Below are positions 57,081-64,000 of a stretch of DNA of 64,000 nt, piece by piece. The translations under genes and the position numbers were made by a program. Numbering within the stretch: the first letter of the stretch is position 1; each line of letters begins with the position of its first letter. The notes under the pieces were generated by a model. The model saw nothing but the letters and a program-made list of their open reading frames with translations, ran no database searches and had not been told where the DNA came from. The stretch is taken from assembly GCF_963678635.1 (NCBI RefSeq), contig NC_087063.1, forward strand, positions 47,040,101-47,104,100, given 5' to 3'. Source of the stretch: Symsagittifera roscoffensis. Lineage: Eukaryota > Xenacoelomorpha > Acoela > Convolutidae.

Positions 57081-59200
57081 GCTTGAAAGTGGAGTCTAAA
57101 AAACAAAAAAAGTGGAGTTTATGAAAGCTACAGAGGCGAAGCGGAGCATTTCAAGCTAGCAAATAGACAAAGACGGAAATAACAAAATCGAAAATGAAAA
57201 CAATTTCAGAGAAACAGACGAAAAACACGTGTTTCGCAAAATTTATATAATGTGTGTTCAGCAAGTTTATTTAATCATCTGCAAAAATAAAGAATTGAAA
57301 ACGAGCAAAAAGTTCAATCCAACTTTAACTGAAACTTCACTTGTCTGCACTTCTCTAATCTCATCTCTATGCAAACCATATATACAATAAGGTTATTCGG
57401 AAAAATAGCGCAAACCAAAATGATATTTCAAACAAATTTTAGGCTAAGTCTTGCTTTATCCCAGGCATATCGAAGAAAACGATTACCTATCCAAACAATT
57501 TAAGCTCGAAAGCAATGAAAACAAAAACCAGCAGTTGTCAAAAAACTTGATGCACCAAAATTCTACCAAGAAGTAGGCAAACAATTTAACTCAATTACCT
57601 GCACAAGAAGAAATGTGATAAATAGAGCCGGTTAAATAACCAAAATTAAAAGCTTTTTATTCAATTCAATTGAGAATGGTCAGTTAGGTTGACCTGAACT
57701 TTTTCAAAAAAAAAAATCTTATAATATCATCGCAAGATTTTCAAAAATCATTAAAAAAACAACAGAATTAAGGCCGACCAACCTCCAACAACTAAACTCT
57801 ACCAAAAAAAAAAACTTGCGCACAGTCTGTTTTGCCTTGACAGAACTCTTAAGGTGCACATACACAAACCATGCTAATAACTCAACAAATGATATTGATT
57901 ACCATTTCGTCCATTCGGTAAACAAATTTCTTTACAGGTAAAAAAAATAGAACCCGGTTGCAACACCATTGCTTATGGCAAGGGTAAAAACAAAAAATAT
58001 TCAAAAAATTTAAAGCAAACAACGCTTTTTTATGCCATTCATCTTTTATGTAACTCGAGAGGAAACTGGACTTCGAAATCTACTTTTCGAAATCTAGTTA
58101 ATGCAGTGAAATTTGCGATAAAAGCATTCGAACCATCCTTCGAGGACGCAGGGGGTTGGTCAATTTCACATTTCCATATTTCAAGAATTAGTTCGGCAGC
58201 GCAAAAACGGAAGACGGCATTCTAGATGGGGATGATATGAGCTCATCCTACCTTTCATAAATTCATTTAATTCTTCAGAATCTTTAAAACCTAGTCAGAA
58301 AAAATTGTCAGAGAAAATTCTGCCAAAGTGGCAAAATATGAAAAAGGTCAATCCAGATTAGTTCAACTTTTTTAACATTATACGAACAATAACATCTTGA
58401 AGATTAATTCCAAAGCTAACAACTTCGTGCAATTTCAATTTTCGTTCATGGAGAGCATATTTTGCACTCCGCTGGGTAAATTATTTTCAAAAGTTGACCA
58501 TCAAAAGCGCGAATAATCAAATTTCGTATACAGCGCGAATAATAATTAAAGTTTATTGAAAAAACCACACGACCTACAAAATCATTTTGTTTCTTGGCAC
58601 ATAAAAGCAAGACTTCTTTCTGTACCATTGAGAATAACTCACCGAACTGCCTCCTCAAGGAAGTAAACCGCGTCAATATTTGCAGGAGCAACATCTAATG
58701 ACTAGGCTTAGCTGTCTATTGAATTTGAACACTGGTTAATTTGGTAGTCTATATTTTTGAATAAGAAACCGTCACTAGAGAAAAGACAAACAAACGTGGA
58801 ACAAATAACAGGTTGATGTTCTCAGTGAAAATGATCTAGGAAATTGGACGACAAGCAAATTAGACGATGTTATTTTGAAAAAAGGAATTTAGAAGACGGA
58901 ATAAAGGAACTAATATTACGCAATTTTTAGGCGAAATTTACCTGTTATCGGGCGTAGAACAACAATTTTCTACAGACAACAATTAACTTTCGGTTTCAGC
59001 TCTCCAGATATACTTTTGGTTTCAGCTTCAAATCAAGTTAATACAAACAATAGCTGTATAATTTAAGCACTTTACAAATGTATTACCATTTGGATTATAT
59101 TTTATGAGCAGTTTCTAATAATGATTTTAAATCTGTTCTAAGGTTATTCTAACTTTCTGTATAAATGTGACTTCATCATAAGTAAAAACGATAGGGATCT
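57081..59200. other. Non-coding stretch
   Basis: No gene is supported. The minus-strand frame at 58446-58694 has no recognisable feature. Confidence 0.4.
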
Positions 59201-59204
59201 CTAA

Positions 59205-59335
59205 TAGCTCCCCCCTCCCCCCCCCCCTCTTTGCGAATGGGGGAGATTCGTTACTAGGTACAAAATTCAATTATGCTTAAACGTTAAATTATTTCTCTAC
59301 AGGGGGTGGCAATTCGTTACTAGGTACCATACAGA
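59205..59335. repeat. C-run repeat related to 22077-22700
   Basis: A run of mostly C (59209-59228) is followed by two copies of attcgttactaggtac (59246-59262 and 59311-59327). The same G/C-run plus tttagtaggtac theme occurs at 11980-12010. Confidence 0.5.
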
Positions 59336-60319
59336 GGGTAACAGAGGGATCGATTAAGATGGGTGATAGTAAAAGAAGTTTAACGTTAGTTGTGTACCAA
59401 AAATATATCGCCTAAACTAGCGTTTTATTATTAACATCGTCTAATTTGCTTGTCGTCGAATTTCTATGCTTGTTTATTTTACAAATACCGTTCATTTAAC
59501 TTGGCATGCCAAACCAATAAAGAAATCAAACCTCATTTAGGGTAGAACGCTGAGAAGATACTTTTTTCACCTCGTTGCACAGAAAAAGAAATCAAGTAAG
59601 CGTAATTTATAACGCAACAAAAAAATCATATCAGACTGAAAACAACTCGAGAAGCCTTAAGCAACTAAAATGGGGTTAACTATCGAAAAAATCAAGGAAT
59701 TTGAAAATAAGCACTTGTTTCGTCAGGTGTAAGAGAATTGTCACTTATCTTGCATTACTACATTATATTCCACAAATTTTGACACAAGGACAGAAAAAGA
59801 TAAATTTTGTAAGCGCTGGGAATTGCAAGTATATGAATTATGGAATATGAAAAAATTAAGAAGAGTTAAGTCAGACTTGGATGAAAAAAATCTTCACAAA
59901 AAAGACATTTTAGAAACTCTACTTGATGAAAACAATTGATAAGTCATCAACGAAGCGCAAAACAATTTTTAAGTTCTCAAATCTATGGTTGAAACTTGAG
60001 TGAGACCATCTTTCTTCATCTATGCCAAACAGACAAAGTCTTCTAGAAGAGTTGTCACTAAAGAAGAATCAAAATTAGGGGGGCTAACTTCAGTCATCAA
60101 GAGAGCTCTTATCAATTCTTAGTTATCATCGCATAGATAGAGATTTCTTTGGAACCTTTTTTTGAAACCTTTTTATTTTCTTAGAAACTACGCTATCAAA
60201 GATGAAATGAAGGGTTCATTCGAAAGAACCTGTTGCGAGAACTTCTTTCTACAGAAGCGGCACCTCCTTATTTTGTGTAAGAAATTTTTTTTATAATGAT
60301 TGCATTTCTTCAAAAATTT
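59336..60319. other. Non-coding stretch
   Basis: Nothing recognisable is seen. Confidence 0.45.
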
Positions 60320-60637
60320 TCACTCTTCTCACTTATTTTAGTAGAGAAACAACAAGGTTTTGGGCAAAGTTCAAATTTTGAAATTACCTATTTCATTCCG
60401 CATTAGTATGACTATTTCGGAAAATATCAATTTGCTACCTCCAGCTTTAGCTGCGACCCATAGTTCTCTTTTATCTAGGCATACAAACACGTTGGTTTAC
60501 CTAGTTTTCACTCTTCTCACTTATTTTAGTCGAGAAACAACTAAGGTTTTGGGCAAATTCTAATTTTTGAAATTAATTATTTCAAATCGCATCAGTATCT
60601 CAAATTCCAAAAATATCAAACAGCTACCTTCAGTTTT
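60320..60637. repeat. Diverged tandem duplication (about 130-bp unit)
   Basis: The unit beginning cactcttctcacttatttta occurs at about 60320-60452 and again at about 60508-60637, with the following gagaaacaac and ggttttgggcaaa conserved. Confidence 0.75.
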
Positions 60638-60663
60638 ATAATTATGATTATTAATAATCGTAA

Positions 60664-61187
60664 CAAGACTGCTTGTATCAGGGCAAAGCCCTGAATGTTC
60701 CGACTGCCTTTTAAGGTTTATGGAGCAGTAATAACTTTGAGAAATTAAATAAAACAAAATGAATTTTTTTTTAATTCAAAATTTTTATGAAAATCATCCC
60801 CCCACACGCCATATTAAGTACAAAAAGATTGATTGTGCTCTTTGTAACAAATCAATTACGGCAAATAAGCTTCTTTTAACCAATTTGGAACGATTTCTAA
60901 GATGGATTAACTCTCCGCTTACGCGTTAAATAGCGCGAAATATATCGCGCGTTAATTGTCCCAAATTGGTCAAAATGGCACTCTTTAAACCTCCATAACT
61001 TTACGAAAAATGATCACAGGTGAAATATCTTTTCAAATTTGAGACCAGGACAACAATACCTTTCGGAGGATATAAAAAAATTCCGTCAAAAATCGCTAGT
61101 TAAAAAGTCGAAATTTGTCTGAAGAAAAAAAAACCCACCCCGAGCACAAATATTTCGTTACTTTCGTATCGAAATTCGGAACAATAA
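60664..61187 (-). repeat. Repeat family B, full copy, reverse orientation
   Basis: It matches 24053-24581 in reverse complement over its length. The end hairpin is cagggc-aaa-gccctg, with the same stem as the plus copy and a different loop. Confidence 0.75.
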
Positions 61188-61334
61188 TAGTAATATTAAT
61201 CATCATAATGATAATAAGATTAATCTTATAATAACAGACTTGTTTTCTGGCTTGCTATTTATTTATTAAAATCAGTTAAATCATTTAGTAGCTTGGTTTT
61301 ATATAATTTCAAATTTATTCGCTTCTCCGGCACA

Positions 61335-62230
61335 CTTGGGCAGAATTTTCGACTACGGGTAGAATGGCAAAAACCCGAGTTTCGAATCTGGGCAGCATCT
61401 GTTTTTTTTTTCAAACGGTATTTTCAGGTCCTCAAAAGTTATCGGCCTACTGTTTATCGGCTTAGTTTCCATGTCACGGGTGTTTCTTGTACTGTAAGTG
61501 ATTGTAATTTAAAGTCTTCTTCTTCTAATCCTGGAATTCGAAAATTCCAGGCATTTATCGATTCCGCTGATTTTTTATTCTGCTTATTGTACTAATTGTG
61601 CGTCGTTTGAAGGGAAAATAGATTTTTGCTACTGTGTTTTTCTTAGTGGCTGGGAAAAGTCAAAATTTAGGAAATTTTGATATTTCAAACTTTGTTATGG
61701 TATAACTTTTATCTTCGACTTAACGGGAGTTAACTCAACTTTTCATGTGTCGATGATTTTTTTGGGAGTCTTAACACTTGTTTAGACTCAAATGTACTTT
61801 TTGTGCGGTTTGAATTTTGATTTCTTTTCAAGTTCAGTTCATTTCCGTTGTTGAATGGAAAGCAAACGCCAATATGGAACAGCAAATGGGTAAAGGGCAC
61901 TAAAAACAGGATTGACGTTTAATTCCGAAAGTGGATTTTAATTTTCATATTTTCCAGTGCAATAAAGTTTACTTATTGATCCAGTTTTCTCAAATTGGGT
62001 TAACTTTATCAAAAAGTTGTCAATCATTCTTCTACAAATTCAATGATCTTTGAGCCCATCTTTTTAGATCATTGAAATGCGAAAGTTCAAATTTTTAAAA
62101 CACTAGCAAGTGTTTTTTTTCTGTTTAATTGCGGCCATTGACTCTTTTGCAATAGTCTGTTTCTATCTTTTTTTATTTCCGCTCAAGAAATATTTCTGAA
62201 TGTTTGTTCAACGAAGTTTTTTTTGGTTTC
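61335..62230 (+). repeat. Repeat family A copy with tRNA-like head
   Basis: The head (about 61335-61400) includes a B-box-like gagtttcgaatctgggc and a T run. The body carries tcggcttagttt, gttcagttcatttcc and gatccagttttctcaaattg in the family order. Confidence 0.6.
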
Positions 62231-62275
62231 TGTACCTGTTTTTTACAAATTGAAATTCATTCCTGGCAAAAAAAC

Positions 62276-62350
62276 GCAAAAGTTTTGAAAAACCACAACT
62301 ACAAAATTTTCAAAATTAATTTTTGTAGTCGTGGTTTTTCGAAACTTTCA
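62276..62350. repeat. Small hairpin element
   Basis: Arms containing ttttgaaaaaccac and its complement, together with actacaaaa, fold around a short AT-rich loop. Confidence 0.75.
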
Positions 62351-62405
62351 CATTTTTTTTTCAACTTAGTGGCTCTATTTTAATTTTCTGTATCGCAGCT
62401 TGCAA

Positions 62406-62424
62406 TTTGTGTGTGTGTGTGTGG
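62406..62424. repeat. (TG)n microsatellite
   Basis: A short run of TG dinucleotides (about eight units). Confidence 0.85.
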
Positions 62425-63279
62425 TGTATTGCGACAAAATAGACATGATTAGTGTTTTTGTTACGCGGTGTTTTTTGCGGAAGTCACAGAATAGTCAAAT
62501 CAATGGTAGAAACTATCTACGTTACAGCTATCTGCAACAAACTATGCAAATGAGCAAGACTTGTAAAAATTGTTTCGCAATCAGGAGAATCTTGCATTCA
62601 TTAAGAAATCTCTATCTATGCGATGACAAATTATGCAGGGGAATTTCCCATAATTTCCCACGTTTTATGCATTGAGCTCAAAATCTCAGATTAAGAGGGA
62701 ATTTTTTTTATAAGCGGAAAAAAATCCACAAGATATGGGTCGAATATCCCCCCAAAGACTTTTTGGCAGTCGACAGTAAGCTAAAGTAAAGAAAACAGAA
62801 GAAAATCCAGTCGCACAGGGAAGCAGGCAGTCCTTCCATTGATACGCCTTTTTTGAATTTCGGTAGAGCAATTGTCAACAGAAGCAAAATATCTGCAGAA
62901 ACTGAAAAATAAAAAACAAAAAATCAATCCCATTTATTCTGATTAAATCTTATTTTAACGAACAGCATTCTTAATACAAAGTACCAGATAATATTAGAAT
63001 ACTAAAAAACTGGAAAATGAATCGACAAAAACTAGGCCGAAAAACCACAAATCCGAAAAAAAATCAGCATCGTGTAATCGCAAGGGGAAAGAAAACAAAA
63101 TATTCGAAGGCAAGGTTAGTAGAATTACAAACTGCAAGAGTAAATGAAGACGTAAAACCAATTTCAAAAAAACCTGCAAAAGAAAACAAATGTGGCACCT
63201 AAGCCGATAAAACATAAGCAAACTAATCATAAACCGAGAATTTTTGAAACGTAGAATATCCCATTTGAAAAAAAAAACA

Positions 63280-63365
63280 GGTTCTGGTCAGAATCGAATT
63301 TAAATACTTTGATTTCCTAGGCGTATTCGTTGCTTCCATACTGCGCGTACAGTACAAGAGACGCT
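63280..63365 (-). repeat. Family-A-like repeat head, reverse orientation
   Basis: On the minus strand a tRNA-sized segment ends aaattcgattctgaccag and is followed by a T run. The lower-coordinate flank (to about 63000) shares tcggcctagttttt with the 61335 copy. The plus-strand frame at 63017-63202 lies inside this repeat. Confidence 0.4.
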
Positions 63366-64000
63366 TAGAAATTTGAATTCACTCAAAATCAAGATACGAA
63401 GTGATTCTCTTAAACGAGTTGTTAACCCGAAAAACCATCTAGATTCCGATTTGATAGCGCTTCCTAATCGCAGGCGTAATTATTATTATGATTACTATGA
63501 CTAGTAATAATATTTCAATATTATGATTACTACGATTATAATCAATATGAATACTATTATCATTCTGAGCAAAATGAAATATTCAATTTTTTTATCACTG
63601 CCAATCTTCAAAAGCTAGTCAAAAACGAATATAAATTATTCGAGAATCATAAGAGTTTCAGTCGAAAATTAACGCGAATTAAGAATGACTTCTGGATGAA
63701 GAATTAAGGTGAAATTTTAAGCTTGTCGAGCGTTAAAGAAAAAAAGTCCTACTTCTATGTAAAGGAACATCGACAAGTTAAGGTAGTTTTTGGAAATTTT
63801 CAGCGCAATTTTGGGAATCAAAAACTTGAAACTTCAAAAAATTTTCGCACAAAATTTGAAAAAAATTTTGAATTATTTTTAAAATTTCGCTTTCGTTTTT
63901 ATAGTAATTTTTCTTCAAAAACTGTTTACCAATTGACCTATTCTAAAAATTGTTTTGACTTTTGGTCAAATATCTAGCTAAATAAAAAGGTAACTTTAGT
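63366..64000. other. AT-rich end of the window
   Basis: A low-complexity attattatgattacta stretch lies around 63480-63560. No gene is supported. Confidence 0.45.

Noticed and set aside
58446-58694. 82-aa minus-strand frame as the missing first exon of the PPP1R16-like gene
   Set aside because: No suitable donor in the right phase and no resemblance to the family N-terminus.
63017-63202. 61-aa Lys-rich plus-strand frame, ribosomal-protein-like at first glance
   Set aside because: It lies inside a reverse-orientation copy of repeat family A whose A-rich strand gives Lys and Asn codons by composition.

Overview
This is a nuclear genomic window from an animal, most likely an AT-rich invertebrate that I cannot place further. 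Two conserved animal genes are interrupted by GT-AG introns and lie in a background crowded with transposon debris and long inverted repeats. There are no bacterial operons, rRNAs or CRISPR arrays.

Layout. 1-3.2 kb: mostly empty, with a decayed SGNH/GDSL-like fragment on the minus strand. 3.2-10.2 kb: a block strongly G+T-rich on the plus strand (A+C-rich on the minus), holding broken minus-strand reading frames that look like a decayed viral or envelope-bearing retroelement locus with a partly duplicated module. 10.15-11.26 kb: a cluster of foldback (hairpin) elements, three of which share one loop motif, partly built from an inverted copy of the neighbouring block. 12.87-23.11 kb (+): a complete 12-exon EDRF1 gene of 1296 codons. 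23.1-31.4 kb: repeats, palindromes and a degenerate minisatellite. 31.47-32.03 kb (-): an unrecognised two-exon candidate gene. 32.69-35.5 kb (-): an intact 85-aa ORF and a shattered protein-primed family B DNA polymerase of Polinton/Maverick type, followed by a 0.3-kb palindrome. 36.4-39 kb: an unassigned candidate exon, a small GC-rich ORF and a duplicated repeat. 39.95-49.38 kb (-): eight exons (961 codons, first coding exon missing) of a prenylated PP1 regulatory subunit of the PPP1R16/MYPT3/TIMAP family. 49.4-64 kb: non-coding, with copies of at least two dispersed repeat families and one isolated exon-like island.

The two conserved genes are not functionally linked as far as the sequence shows. 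EDRF1 is a TPR-containing protein. The PPP1R16-like protein has a PP1-docking KIKF motif, ankyrin repeats, a basic phosphosite-like stretch and a C-terminal CaaX box. The rest is largely mobile-element biology: a Polinton-type polymerase remnant, virus-like membrane-protein remnants, tRNA-headed SINE-like repeats, a 0.53-kb repeat with a terminal hairpin, and at least eight long foldbacks. Exon boundaries were assigned by eye from splice sites, reading phase and remembered family similarity. No search was run.
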